Shown here: in pieces, positions 7,865-16,628 of the stretch
Layout: every line of letters begins with the position of its first letter
Numbering within the stretch: position 1 is the first letter of the stretch
Assembly (NCBI GenBank): GCA_043797615.1
Contig: JAZDPK010000030.1
Location: 17,252-81,251 of the forward strand
Reading direction: 5' to 3'
DNA: 64,000 nt
Source: JAZDPK01 sp043797615
GTDB lineage: Bacteria; Patescibacteriota; Patescibacteriia; UBA11705; JABHMO01
Position numbers and translations under genes: made by a program
The notes under the pieces: model-generated
Told to the model about the DNA's origin: nothing
Databases searched by the model: none
The model's input: only the letters and a program-made list of their open reading frames with translations

Positions 7865-8689
7865 TCATTTGTAATAAACTTTATCGCCGAAGCGCAGATC
7901 GATGTAATTGATTTTGCCCAGATTGCTTTTGATGTCGCTCTGATTCATGAGCGCGGCAAGCCGGCCGATCTGCTCGGCGGCGGGCAGCGCCGAATTGAAA
8001 TAAATCGCCGCGCCTTCCAGCGTCTTCGCCATCAGCGAATTGGCGGTTTTCTCGTAAATCGCGATCGTCCATTTGCCTTTTATCAGCCGGGAAAGCTGTT
8101 CGTTGAAAGCAATGATCCCGGCTAATTCGCCGGCGTTGATCGCGCGCTGGCCGATCGATAGATCGCTATTTTGCATATTACGTATTTTCAAAAGTCCGCC
8201 GCTGTCCTCGCAATACTCGATCGCCAGGCCGGACGGATCAAGACGAAAGCACTGGCCTTTTGAAAACCAATTGACCGTTGATTCTTTTTCCTTCAGGCCG
8301 ATTTCAACGCGGTTCAACAGTTTCTTTTCGATCTTTAAATCGTCGAAGAAATATTTTTCCGCGATGGCGTTTTTAACGTCGTTGCAATTGAAAATCCAGA
8401 AATTGTTGCGCGAAAACGCCAGCCACTTCCTTGAAAAGCGATACTGGTCGATGATCTTGTCCAGGCTTTCCCTCTTCACCTTGTTCAAGCCGCTGATTTC
8501 TACCTGCTTGATTTGGAAAACCGGCGAAAGCCAGATCAAATACGCCAGCCCGGCGATGGCTACGAAAACAAACAAGAGCGCAAGCTTTATCCAGCGGCTT
8601 TTCGCCTTTGCCTGATCGCGGATTATTCTCGGGTTTTTGTAATCCAAATTTTTGAAATCTTTTTGGTATTTGCTGCTGATCTGGGGCAT
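7865..8689 (-). CDS. ftsQ: Cell-division protein FtsQ/DivIB
   Basis: 274-aa bitopic division protein. A basic cytoplasmic N-terminus (1-32) is followed by one membrane segment (about 33-53, LALLFVFVAIAGLAYLIWL) and an outer POTRA domain starting FQIKQVEISGLNKVKRESL. FtsQ/DivIB scaffolds the FtsB-FtsL part of the divisome. The rest of the extracytoplasmic region is divergent. It lies downstream of serS, separated by a word repeat. The symbol ftsQ is used by family, since DivIB is the Gram-positive name. Confidence 0.85.
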   Translation of the reverse strand: MPQISSKYQKDFKNLDYKNPRIIRDQAKAKSRWIKLALLFVFVAIAGLAYLIWLSPVFQIKQVEISGLNKVKRESLDKIIDQYRFSRKWLAFSRNNFWIFNCNDVKNAIAEKYFFDDLKIEKKLLNRVEIGLKEKESTVNWFSKGQCFRLDPSGLAIEYCEDSGGLLKIRNMQNSDLSIGQRAINAGELAGIIAFNEQLSRLIKGKWTIAIYEKTANSLMAKTLEGAAIYFNSALPAAEQIGRLAALMNQSDIKSNLGKINYIDLRFGDKVYYK

Positions 8690-8701
8690 AAGGCAAAGTA
8701 A

Positions 8702-8770
8702 AACGAGTTAAACCTGCCTACCGGCAGGCAGGCAAGCAAGACGAGCGAGACAAGCCAATTAAGAGATCCG
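8702..8770. repeat. Palindromic CTGCCTACCGGCAGGCAG repeat with AAGACRAGC words
   Basis: The spacer between serS and ftsQ holds CCTGCCTACCGGCAGGCAGG and then AGCAAGACGAGCGAGACAAG. A very similar palindrome is at 58190-58215 and a diverged one at 52382-52440. Confidence 0.75.
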
Positions 8771-8782
8771 AAGTTGCTTATT

Positions 8783-10087
8783 TCATTTGTCTTGCTGCTT
8801 TTCGATCCTGTCCTGATGATCCATATACGGCTTCAGCGCTTCCGGGATGTCGATCGAGCCGTCCGCGTTCTGATAATTTTCCAGGATCGGGATCAGGATG
8901 CGCGGCGTGGCGACGACCGTATTGTTCAGCGTGTGGCAAAAACGGATTTTACCGTCCTTATCTTTATAGCGAATATTCAAGCGTCGCGCTTGAAAATCCA
9001 AAAACGCCGAGCAGGAATGCGTTTCACCGTAGCCAGAGCCTGTGCCGAGCGTAGTCGAGGCACGGCTCGGCATCCAGCATTCGATATCGTTCATGTAATA
9101 TTTTCCCTTGCCCATATCGCCGGTGCAGACATTCATTATGCGATAAGGAATATTGAGATTTTGCAAAAATTCCTCCGCGTTATTCAGCAATTCGTTGAAC
9201 ATTTTTTTTGTTTGTTCCACGCCGTTTTCGCAAATAATGAATTGTTCGACCTTGGAAAACTGGTGCACGCGGTACAAGCCGTGCGTGTCTTTGCCGTACG
9301 CGCCCGCTTCGCGCCGGAAACAAACAGAAATGCCGGCATAACGTTTCGGCAAATCAATGTCGCCTAAAACTTCGTTCGAATGGAATCCGCCGATTGCCAC
9401 TTCCGACGTGCCGGCCAGATATTTGTCGTCCTTTTTCAAACGATAAATTTCATCTTCCGCTCCCGGCAGATAGCCCGTGCCTGTCAAAGAGGCTTTGTTA
9501 ACGACAACCGGCACGGACATGAGCGTATAGCCTTTGCGACAGATAAAATCTACGGCGTATTTCAGAATCGCCGCTTCCAAACGCGCGCCGTCGCCTTTTA
9601 AAATATAAGACCGGGCGCCGCCAACCTTCACTCCCCTTTCAAAATCAATAATATCCAGATCCTTGCCAAGCTGTTCGTGGCTTTTCGGCAAAAAATTGAA
9701 TTTCCGCACTTCGCCGACGCGGGAAATTTCCGCGTTTTCCGAATCGTCGTGTCCGATCGGCGTTCTTTCATCAATAATTTGCGGTACTTGAAGCATCATT
9801 TCGTTGTACTGTTCAACGATCGGCTTTAACTTTTCCTCCAATTCGTTTTGTTCAATGTCAACGTCCTTCATTTGGCGCAAGGCTTCGCTTTTTTCCGCCG
9901 GCTTCATGCTTGGAATTTTTTTGGAAAACTCGTTTTTTTGCGCGCGAAGTTCGTCGATTTTCTGCATCGCCTTCCGCCGCTGATCATCCAATTTGATCAG
10001 CTTGGCCAAATCAACGTCGATATTTTTATGGCGGGCGATTTCCTTCAATAAATCAATGTTTTCTCTGATGAATTTTATATCTAACAT
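8783..10087 (-). CDS. serS: Seryl-tRNA synthetase with an in-frame repeat insertion
   Basis: Class II synthetase of 434 aa that charges tRNA(Ser). The N-terminal coiled coil (about 27-105) binds tRNA; the catalytic core has CFRREAGAYGKDTHGLYR (motif 2) and TLNNTVVATPRILIPILENY (motif 3 region). In the family the core normally reads WMPSR followed within one or two residues by YGETHSCS. Here about ten extra residues (ASTTLGTGSG) separate WMPSR from YGETHSCS, encoded by a palindromic repeat (9036-9068). The frame stays open, so the gene is presumably functional. No SD precedes the ATG. Confidence 0.96.
   Translation of the reverse strand: MLDIKFIRENIDLLKEIARHKNIDVDLAKLIKLDDQRRKAMQKIDELRAQKNEFSKKIPSMKPAEKSEALRQMKDVDIEQNELEEKLKPIVEQYNEMMLQVPQIIDERTPIGHDDSENAEISRVGEVRKFNFLPKSHEQLGKDLDIIDFERGVKVGGARSYILKGDGARLEAAILKYAVDFICRKGYTLMSVPVVVNKASLTGTGYLPGAEDEIYRLKKDDKYLAGTSEVAIGGFHSNEVLGDIDLPKRYAGISVCFRREAGAYGKDTHGLYRVHQFSKVEQFIICENGVEQTKKMFNELLNNAEEFLQNLNIPYRIMNVCTGDMGKGKYYMNDIECWMPSRASTTLGTGSGYGETHSCSAFLDFQARRLNIRYKDKDGKIRFCHTLNNTVVATPRILIPILENYQNADGSIDIPEALKPYMDHQDRIEKQQDK
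9036..9068. repeat. 33-bp palindromic repeat inserted in serS
   Basis: The outer arms are GAGCC (9036-9040) and GGCTC (9064-9068), with inner GTGCC/GGCAC; the loop holds GAGCGTAGTCGA, a word typical of dispersed bacterial repeats. Its length is a multiple of three, so the frame is kept. Confidence 0.75.
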
Positions 10088-10212
10088 ATTTGATAATTAA
10101 TAATTATATTTAAAATAAAAACATATTTTACTTCCCCGCAGGGACATGATTTTAATTTTTGTCAGATATATTTTCATATTGCATGCTATCATAATAGCGT
10201 AAATTCAACCTT

Positions 10213-10431
10213 TTGCAAAGCGCGCAATTATTCATATCTGTTTATAAATATCATCCTAACTTTATTCAATTTTACATTAAATTAATCAAAACAGTTGACA
10301 ACTACGCTGTTCACTGGTTTTTATGGCCGTTGTGGCTGCCGGTGATCGCGCTGGAAGTGCTCGTGAAATGCGGCGCCGAGCTGCACTACCACTGGCTCTT
10401 TCGCCGCCAGCGCTCCATGACGGCACTCTAA
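10213..10431 (+). CDS. Possible small membrane protein (uncertain)
   Basis: The only convincing part is the GC-rich 3' half (from about 10300), encoding one hydrophobic segment (FLWPLWLPVIALEVLV) and a basic C-terminus. The nominal start (TTG 10213) has no SD and the 5' half is AT-rich and unlike coding sequence, so the real start is uncertain. A TTGACA lies at about 10290 and a clear terminator follows at 10444, which supports a transcribed unit. Base composition resembles the GC-rich gene at 890-1957. It could also be a structured RNA. Confidence 0.35.
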   Translation: MQSAQLFISVYKYHPNFIQFYIKLIKTVDNYAVHWFLWPLWLPVIALEVLVKCGAELHYHWLFRRQRSMTAL

Positions 10432-10443
10432 CAGCCGCCGTCA

Positions 10444-10484
10444 AAATTCCCGCTTCGGTCTTCCGACGCGGGAATTTCATTTTA
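10444..10484 (+). terminator. Terminator
   Basis: AAATTCCCGC (10444-10453) pairs with GCGGGAATTT (10468-10477), followed by CATTTT. Confidence 0.7.
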
Positions 10485-10494
10485 AAAAAATAAA

Positions 10495-10524
10495 AACCCC
10501 GCATCAGCGCGCCGATGCGGGGTT
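10495..10524 (-). terminator. Terminator after lysS and the 150-aa gene
   Basis: AACCCCGCATC (10495-10505) pairs with GATGCGGGGTT (10514-10524); on the minus strand TTTTATTTTTTT follows. Confidence 0.85.
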
Positions 10525-10528
10525 ATTT

Positions 10529-10981
10529 TTATGACCAGGATTGCTTGTTCTCGCGCAAACCAGCGTTAATCATTTTTGCCAGAGCTTGGCCTTCATCATT
10601 CTCCGCTTGGCTGAAATTGTATCGTTCGAGCGTTTGATACATTATTTCCCGGCCAGGACTGATTGATAATTTGTCCAAATAGGCGTTTACCACCAAGCCG
10701 CTGCGGATGCCATGCTGATTAAGATATGACACGGCGACGCGAACAATGAACTGAACCGCGCTCAAGCCGTTGAATTCATCCGGCAAATTTGAATTGCTAA
10801 AAATCAAAATTCTCCCGCTTGCCCGGTCGTAATAGCCGTTGGCGCCGGCGCAAATCCACTTTTCACCGGCGATTTCAGTATAATGAGCATTGCCGTTCCA
10901 AGATTCATTGGCCAACAGTTTCCACATTTCCGTTTCCATCTTTTCCAGATTTTCGCCGATCAATCGTTCAGAATTGATCAT
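10529..10981 (-). CDS. Hypothetical protein, 150 aa
   Basis: No family recognised. It begins 10 bp after lysS and uses an SD (TAGGAGGCAATA) that lies in the lysS end, so it is probably translated from the lysS mRNA. The product is soluble, with an N-terminal helix, a likely beta-rich middle (WICAGANGYYDRASGRILIF) and a C-terminal helix. It ends at a strong terminator. Confidence 0.7.
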   Translation of the reverse strand: MINSERLIGENLEKMETEMWKLLANESWNGNAHYTEIAGEKWICAGANGYYDRASGRILIFSNSNLPDEFNGLSAVQFIVRVAVSYLNQHGIRSGLVVNAYLDKLSISPGREIMYQTLERYNFSQAENDEGQALAKMINAGLRENKQSWS

Positions 10982-10990
10982 TATTGCCTC

Positions 10991-12463
10991 CTATTTTTTA
11001 TCTTTCATCAATGGAAAAAATACCACATCTCTTAAATTCTCCTGCCCGGTCAAAATCGTGAACAACCGGTCGATGCCCATTCCCCAGCCGGAAATCGGCG
11101 GCATGCCGTACTTCATCGCATCCACGAATTCATCGTCCACTTCCATCGCTTCCGCGTCGCCGGCGTTTTTAAGTTTTGTTTGTTCCTTAAATCTATTTTC
11201 TTGATCGATCGGATCGACCAACTCGGAATAAGCCTTGACTACTTCCCAGCCGTTGATCACCAGTTGAAATTGCTCGACAACGCGCTGGTCCTTGTCGCTG
11301 CGGCGGGCGAGCGGCTGCAGTTCGACCGGATAATTGTAGAGAAAAACCGGACCGACGATTTTCGGGCGAGAAACTTTTTTATAAAGATTGTCAACCAGCG
11401 TTGCCAAGCCCATGTTTTCCATGCCTTTGATTTGAATTTTATTTTTTTTCAAATCAGCGAGTAATTTTTTCGCGCTGTCATATTTGGAAACGTCAAGACC
11501 GCAATCTTTTTTCAACAGCGCGATGTAATCGATCCTGTCCCAAGGCGTGGTGAAATCAACCTCCTGGCGCATGCCGTCCTTACCGATCACGCTCACCAGC
11601 TTAGGCAATTTTAAAACTTTAAAAAGATAATCGAACATTTTTTCCGTGAACGCCATATTGTCCTTGTAATTCCAATAAGCGCAGTAATGCTCCGCGTGCG
11701 TGTGCTCGGGCAAATGCGACGGATCAATGCCTTCGTTGCGGAACGCCTTGCCGATCTCGAAAATCTTTTCGTATCCGCCGACGATCAGCTCCTTCATCGG
11801 CAGTTCGTGTGAAATGCGCAGGAAAACGTCCAGGCCCGAAGCGTTGTGGCGCGTCTTGTACGGCTTGGCGTGCGCGCCGGTGGCTTTTTGCAGAAGAATC
11901 GGCGTTTCCACTTCCTGAAATCCTTCGCTCCAATAAAATTCTCTTAAAGTTTTAATCAGATCGCTGCGCAACTGAAATCGCTTCATCGTGTCCGGATTTG
12001 AAATCAGATCAAGATAGCGCTGGCGATATTTTATTTCAGTGTCTTTGATGCCGTGCCATTTTTCCGGCATCGATTTCAGCGCTTTGCCAAGGAACGTCCA
12101 CTCTTTGACAAGAACGCTCAGTTCGCCCTTGTGCGTGCGGAAAATTTCGCCTTCGACGCCGACAAAATCGCCCAAATCGATTATTTTCAAAAAAATTTTG
12201 TAATTGTCTTTGCCGATCTTATCCATCTGAAAAACGATCTGCATTTTTCCGGTGCAATCTTGCAGATGGCCGAAGGTCAGCTTGCCCATGTCGCGGAGCA
12301 TGATCAAACGGCCGGCGGTTTTCACCGGCGTCCCCTCTTTTGAAGCATAGCATTCGGCCAGGCTCTGCTTTTTATCGAATTTTTCCGGATAAGGATTGAT
12401 GCCGATTTTTTTTATTTTACCAAGTTTTTCCAGCCGCGATTTCTCCTCGTTTTGCTCGCTCAT
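10991..12463 (-). CDS. lysS: Lysyl-tRNA synthetase, class II
   Basis: 490 aa. It has an N-terminal OB-fold that binds the anticodon (about 50-150), motif 2 FRNEGIDPSHLPEHT and motif 3 GWGMGIDRLFTILTG near the C-terminus, both typical of class IIb LysRS. Length is normal. It is the first gene of a two-gene unit with the 150-aa protein. No SD precedes the start. Confidence 0.96.
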   Translation of the reverse strand: MSEQNEEKSRLEKLGKIKKIGINPYPEKFDKKQSLAECYASKEGTPVKTAGRLIMLRDMGKLTFGHLQDCTGKMQIVFQMDKIGKDNYKIFLKIIDLGDFVGVEGEIFRTHKGELSVLVKEWTFLGKALKSMPEKWHGIKDTEIKYRQRYLDLISNPDTMKRFQLRSDLIKTLREFYWSEGFQEVETPILLQKATGAHAKPYKTRHNASGLDVFLRISHELPMKELIVGGYEKIFEIGKAFRNEGIDPSHLPEHTHAEHYCAYWNYKDNMAFTEKMFDYLFKVLKLPKLVSVIGKDGMRQEVDFTTPWDRIDYIALLKKDCGLDVSKYDSAKKLLADLKKNKIQIKGMENMGLATLVDNLYKKVSRPKIVGPVFLYNYPVELQPLARRSDKDQRVVEQFQLVINGWEVVKAYSELVDPIDQENRFKEQTKLKNAGDAEAMEVDDEFVDAMKYGMPPISGWGMGIDRLFTILTGQENLRDVVFFPLMKDKK

Positions 12464-12522
12464 ATTTTTTATGAATTAAAAATATTATGCCTGAATTATA
12501 CACTATTCGCATATAAAAAGCA

Positions 12523-12553
12523 AAAGCGGATCGGCTTTGCCAAAATCCGCTTT
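12523..12553 (-). terminator. Terminator of the T2SSF-like gene
   Basis: AAAGCGGAT (12523-12531) pairs with ATCCGCTTT (12545-12553), overlapping the stop codon; T-rich sequence follows on the minus strand. Confidence 0.75.
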
Positions 12554-12953
12554 AATGGTTTTCTTGCGCCAGCTGATTTTTTTCAAACTCGGCATACTCG
12601 GCCAGCGCCTTGATTAGCGTTTCATTGCTGGTTTTGAATTCGGCCACGGCAACCGCCATGACGAACAGCTTGGGAAAATACGACCGACCGAGGGCGGTGG
12701 CCAGGCTGCATCCTTCCTTTTGGCGCAACTGGCGCGCCTCCTCGATCATTTCGCAAAACGCCTTGCAAAATCCATTGCTTTTTTCGATTATCATCTTGAG
12801 CGACGCGTTGATCGAGCGGCCGGCCTGCAAATTTTCGCGCAACTGTTCCGCAAATTGAACTATTTCATCTGCACTGATCCGGTGGCGGCTTATCAACTCC
12901 GGACTTTGGCCGGCAGTTTTCACCTGCCTCGGCCTATGCGCCTTATGCTTCAT
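12552..12953 (-). CDS. Stand-alone T2SSF/PilC-like cytoplasmic domain protein
   Basis: 133 aa. Residues about 28-125 resemble one cytoplasmic helical domain of type II secretion/type IV pilus inner-membrane proteins (GspF/PilC): an LRENLQAGRSINASLKMI helix pair, then EGCSLATALGRS and FPKLFVMAVAVAEFKTSNE, which match the usual 'G..L..AL' and 'VGE.SG.L' positions. Unlike PilC it has no membrane helix and only one domain. It could act as a free regulator or a remnant. It is monocistronic and divergent from the next gene. The similarity was judged by eye. Confidence 0.55.
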   Translation of the reverse strand: MKHKAHRPRQVKTAGQSPELISRHRISADEIVQFAEQLRENLQAGRSINASLKMIIEKSNGFCKAFCEMIEEARQLRQKEGCSLATALGRSYFPKLFVMAVAVAEFKTSNETLIKALAEYAEFEKNQLAQENH

Positions 12954-13055
12954 GATTTTCTCCTGCTCGCGCTTTTAAAGTTTACAAGAATCGGGAATCG
13001 TGATATGCTGGCATTATGATTGAAATAAATCAATAAGTCAATCTTGATCGCCAAT

Positions 13056-13625
13056 ATGCTTGAATCGCCAAAGCCCGAAATAAACACGCTTTCGCGCGCG
13101 CCGAAGCGCCTGCCGCACTTTCACGAGCAGGAATCGGAGAGCGAGCAATTTGAAATTTCCCAAAACATCCTTCGATCCATGCTTGAACCCTGGATCAGCA
13201 CGATTGATCTCCGCCTCTCTACCGACGACAGTCTGCCGGTCGCCGACCGGATGGAAATCATCAGGGCGCTTCAGCAGAAAATCGACAATACCCTGGCCAG
13301 CCGTTCGTTTTACATGCATGCGATGGTCAGGCGCCTGCGCGATGGCGGCGCCAGCCTGGAAGCGGTCAAGAAAGAGCTCGACCCAAAAATCATGCAATAC
13401 ATCGTTTTTTTGGACGGCGAATTGGAAAAATTGAAAAACCGGTACGCTGCCAATCCGAATCTCGGGCGCAGAAAGCAGCACGTGATTTATCCGAGCGCCG
13501 GCGAAGTGCAGACAACGCTGCAAAAAAGGCGCGTGCAGGACGCGCCGGAAACGCGGACGCAGGCTAGGCCAGCGTTGACTGCCGGCGTTTTCAACAGATT
13601 GAAAAATCTAATAGGCAAAAATTAA
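13056..13625 (+). CDS. Hypothetical helical protein, 189 aa
   Basis: No family recognised. ATG 13056 is the first plausible start (a TTG four codons earlier is possible). The protein is soluble, largely helical and charged, with a conserved-looking middle (MVRRLRDGGASLEAVKKELD) and a basic, Arg/Thr-rich C-terminus. It is divergent from the T2SSF-like gene and ends at a strong terminator, so it is a single-gene unit. Confidence 0.6.
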   Translation: MLESPKPEINTLSRAPKRLPHFHEQESESEQFEISQNILRSMLEPWISTIDLRLSTDDSLPVADRMEIIRALQQKIDNTLASRSFYMHAMVRRLRDGGASLEAVKKELDPKIMQYIVFLDGELEKLKNRYAANPNLGRRKQHVIYPSAGEVQTTLQKRRVQDAPETRTQARPALTAGVFNRLKNLIGKN

Positions 13626-13650
13626 AAAAATGGAACTGTCGATAAATCAT

Positions 13651-13682
13651 AAAACCCCAATATTGAAAAATACTGGGGTTTT
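13651..13682 (+). terminator. Terminator
   Basis: AAAACCCC (13651-13658) pairs with GGGGTTTT (13675-13682); the hairpin follows the stop codon by 26 bp. Confidence 0.8.
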
Positions 13683-13750
13683 GAATTTAAATTAATCGCC
13701 GTGTTTCACGCTGCCCGGGCATTGCGATCAGCCCTGATTTTCAAAACCAA

Positions 13751-14215
13751 TCAATTGATCTTAACGATATTATAGACGATATTCCCCTTCGGCGCTTCCA
13801 CTTCCACCCGATCGCCCGGCTTCTTGCCGAGGAACGCCTGTCCCATCGGCGACTCGTTTGAAATCTTGCCGTCCTGCGGATTGGCTTCATTGAATCCCAC
13901 GAGAGTGTATTCCTTTTCACTGCCGTCCGGACCGGAAACAACAAAGCGCGTGCCGATATCGATTTTATCGCGCGAAACCGTGGCGCCGGAATTGATTGCT
14001 TTTTTCAAAATGTCCTCGATTTCATATATTCGGGATTCGATTACGCCCTGCTGGTCTTTGGCGTCATGGTATTCGGCGTTTTCCGACAAATCGCCCAGCT
14101 CTTTCGCCTGTTCGATTTTCTGAATGATGTCAGGCCGCTTTACGCCTTTCAATTCTTGAAGCTCGTTTTCCAATTTTTCCCGGCCTTCGGCTGTCAAAAT
14201 GATTTGGTTTGGCAT
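13751..14215 (-). CDS. greA: Transcription elongation factor GreA
   Basis: 154 aa, normal length. The N-terminal coiled coil carries the acidic tip region (LGDLSENAEYHDAKDQQG, about 40-57) that reaches into the RNA polymerase secondary channel to stimulate transcript cleavage; the C-terminal FKBP-like domain has PMGQAFLGKKPGDRVEVEAP. It is transcribed alone and without an SD. Confidence 0.96.
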   Translation of the reverse strand: MPNQIILTAEGREKLENELQELKGVKRPDIIQKIEQAKELGDLSENAEYHDAKDQQGVIESRIYEIEDILKKAINSGATVSRDKIDIGTRFVVSGPDGSEKEYTLVGFNEANPQDGKISNESPMGQAFLGKKPGDRVEVEAPKGNIVYNIVKIN

Positions 14216-14404
14216 AGTAAAATAAATACAGGCCAGTCAGACCTGATCTCGATTCCTGTTAATTATTATAAATTAAGTATAGCGTATTTTAATTTTATTG
14301 TAAATGTTATCCACAGGGGTAAATAAAATTCCACTCGACTTCAATCGGCGATTTCCTTTTCAAAAGTTTTTTTTGACTTAAGTCAAGCGGAATTTTCAAT
14401 TTCT

Positions 14405-16435
14405 TTATTTTTTATACGTTCGAAAATACCAATTCATAAATTCAAACGCGACTGGCGCGGCGGCCGCCGTGCCTTCGCCGCCCTCCTCGACGAGCACGAC
14501 AATGGCGATTTGCGGTTTTTCGTACGGCGCGAACGCGGCAAACCAGGAATGAGCATTCTTGCCTTCCTGCCATTGCGCTGTGCCGGTTTTCGCCGCCGCC
14601 GACACGGGCAGAGCGTTCAATATTTTCGCCGTGCCCTGCGTGACTGCCTGGCGCATTCCCTGCCTGACGACTTCCAGATTCGCCTGCTGAACAAAATTTG
14701 TGTTCAAAATCGATGGCTGCACCTCGATTTCCATATTCTTTTCCTGGCTGAAATATTTCATGACGATCTGCGGCTTGTATAACGTGCCGCGATTCGCGAA
14801 TACGCACGCGTAATTAACGACTTGGAGCGGCGTAACGAGCAGATCGCCCTGCCCGATGGCCTCATGATAAGTGTCGCCAATGTACCATTCTTCCTTTTTC
14901 GCCGCAATCTTCCATTCCGGCGTCGGCAAAAATCCGGCTTTTTCATTCGGCAGTTCGATGCCGGAAATCTTATTCAAACCAAATTTTTCAGCGTATTCCT
15001 TTATTTTATACACGCCAAGGCCTGGGAAATCAAGATAGCCGCCGCCGACAATGTAAAAAAACGTATTGACCGAATCGGCCAGCGCTTTTCGAACGTTTGT
15101 CGCCCCGTGGCCGCCGGCTTTCCAATCCGGGAAAAACCATTGGCCGATGCGAACGCCGCCGACGCTTACAAACGTCGTGTTTTCTTTTATTACTCCTTCT
15201 TCCAGCGCGGCCGTGGCAATTACCGGCTTAATGATCGAGCCTGATGGATATTCGCCGCTCACCGCCCGATTATAAAGCGGCTTGCTGTCGTCGCTCAGCA
15301 GACGATCGTATTTTGCGCGCGAGATGCCTTTGGCGAAATCATTGCTGTCAAAAGAAGGCAGGCTGACCATCGCCAATATCTGCCCGTTGTTCGGATTCTC
15401 CACGATTGCCACGCCTTTGGACTTGCCGATGGTCGCCATTCTGCTCTTCATGACGCCTTCGAGCCTAGCCTGCATCTCGGAATCGATGCTGAGATAAATA
15501 TTGTCGCCTTTTCGCAGGTTCTCCTGCGCCAGAATTTTCACTGTTCGGCCGGTAGCGTCGACTTCCACTTCTTCCTTGCCGTACAAGCCGCGCAATTGCG
15601 ATTCATAGGACGCTTCAATTCCGGTTTTGCCGATAAAGTCGTTCAGCAAATAGCCACTGGCGCCAAGCTTCTGATATTCATCCTTGCTAATCTTCCCTTC
15701 GTAGCCGATAATGTGGGACAGACTGGAAATAATCCGATTGTCCGCGCTGGCGGCCGGATATTCCCGCTTCGCCGCCATTTCGACCGCCACGCCCGGATAT
15801 TTGACGCTGTCGATGCGCATGACAATGGCCTGCGCGTATTCCAAATCGTCCGCCAATAAAACCGGTTCGTAATATTCCTTCTCATACGGGCCGATTGATT
15901 TTATCCTTTCCAGGGAATCCTTTATTTTTTCGTCGCCCAGGTTTTTATTCAGCCAAGCAATCGCGTCGCTCTCTTTTTCAACGCTTGCCATCATGTCGAA
16001 AGGCACGATGTAAACGGCAAAGCCGGGAATGTTTTTCGAAAGCGCCACGCCACGGGAATCATAGATAATGCCGCGCGGCGCCGGCAAATTTCGCACCCTG
16101 ATCCGGTTGTTCTCCGCGACGCCGAGATAATGCTGGCCGAGGAACGCCTGCAGATATACTGCTCGACCGAATAAAACAAGCAGGCCGAGCATGACCAGAC
16201 AAAGGAAAATCCGCTGCCGATTCGGCGTCATGCCTAGCCCGAGAAAATTCTTGTTCCGCTTGGCAAGCTCTTCGTCGGAATAATTGATAAAGCTGCCCTC
16301 GACCCAGCTTCCTTGCATCTTGCTTTTCATCTTTCGGTTCGCCGAACTGATGTCCGAACTGGCGAAAATAAAATCATCGCCCTCGATCTTCCGGCGGCTT
16401 TTCAGAAATTTTCGTTTTATGTATGGGAAAAACAT
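14405..16435 (-). CDS. mrdA: Penicillin-binding protein 2 (elongasome transpeptidase)
   Basis: 676-aa class B PBP. A cytoplasmic N-terminus, one membrane segment (about 78-98, IFLCLVMLGLLVLFGRAVYL), a PBP dimerisation region (RNLPAPRGIIYDSRG) and the transpeptidase domain with the catalytic SGSIIKP (SxxK), SVN (SDSVN-like motif in ADSVNTFF) and KTGTAQW. It cross-links peptidoglycan during cell elongation with RodA and MreBCD. The neighbouring mreBCD genes support that role; rodA is not in the window. Two in-frame ATG codons occur near the start. Confidence 0.95.
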   Translation of the reverse strand: MFFPYIKRKFLKSRRKIEGDDFIFASSDISSANRKMKSKMQGSWVEGSFINYSDEELAKRNKNFLGLGMTPNRQRIFLCLVMLGLLVLFGRAVYLQAFLGQHYLGVAENNRIRVRNLPAPRGIIYDSRGVALSKNIPGFAVYIVPFDMMASVEKESDAIAWLNKNLGDEKIKDSLERIKSIGPYEKEYYEPVLLADDLEYAQAIVMRIDSVKYPGVAVEMAAKREYPAASADNRIISSLSHIIGYEGKISKDEYQKLGASGYLLNDFIGKTGIEASYESQLRGLYGKEEVEVDATGRTVKILAQENLRKGDNIYLSIDSEMQARLEGVMKSRMATIGKSKGVAIVENPNNGQILAMVSLPSFDSNDFAKGISRAKYDRLLSDDSKPLYNRAVSGEYPSGSIIKPVIATAALEEGVIKENTTFVSVGGVRIGQWFFPDWKAGGHGATNVRKALADSVNTFFYIVGGGYLDFPGLGVYKIKEYAEKFGLNKISGIELPNEKAGFLPTPEWKIAAKKEEWYIGDTYHEAIGQGDLLVTPLQVVNYACVFANRGTLYKPQIVMKYFSQEKNMEIEVQPSILNTNFVQQANLEVVRQGMRQAVTQGTAKILNALPVSAAAKTGTAQWQEGKNAHSWFAAFAPYEKPQIAIVVLVEEGGEGTAAAAPVAFEFMNWYFRTYKK

Positions 16436-16440
16436 GTTGC

Positions 16441-16548
16441 TTAAATAAGTTCAAAGCACAAAGCACAAAATCAGTGCAGCGCAGTCGTGCCGACAGGCTG
16501 CACTGCGCTGTCAAAATAAATTTAAAATTTAAAGCTTAAAATATAACA
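16441..16548. repeat. Left arm of inverted word repeat around the kinase-like gene
   Basis: TTCAAAGCACAAAGCACAAA (16451-16470) is matched in inverted form at 17241-17275 (reverse complement GAAGCACAAAATTCAAAGC). A CAGCGCAGT/ACTGCGCTG hairpin and an AT word block (ATTTAAAATTTAAAGC) follow within the arm. Confidence 0.65.
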
Positions 16549-16560
16549 ATAAATCTTCGC

Positions 16561-16589
16561 TTGACTATTTTAAAAAATCGATATAAAAT
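16561..16589 (+). promoter_or_regulatory. Promoter with TTGCTCATTAAC at the transcript start
   Basis: TTGACT (16561-16566), 17 bp, TAAAAT (16584-16589). The transcript should start near TTGCTCATTAAC (16596-16607), a motif shared with the leaders at 35598 and 38989. Confidence 0.75.
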
Positions 16590-16628
16590 GCGTTATTGCT
16601 CATTAACAAATTAGATAAAGGAGAAAGC

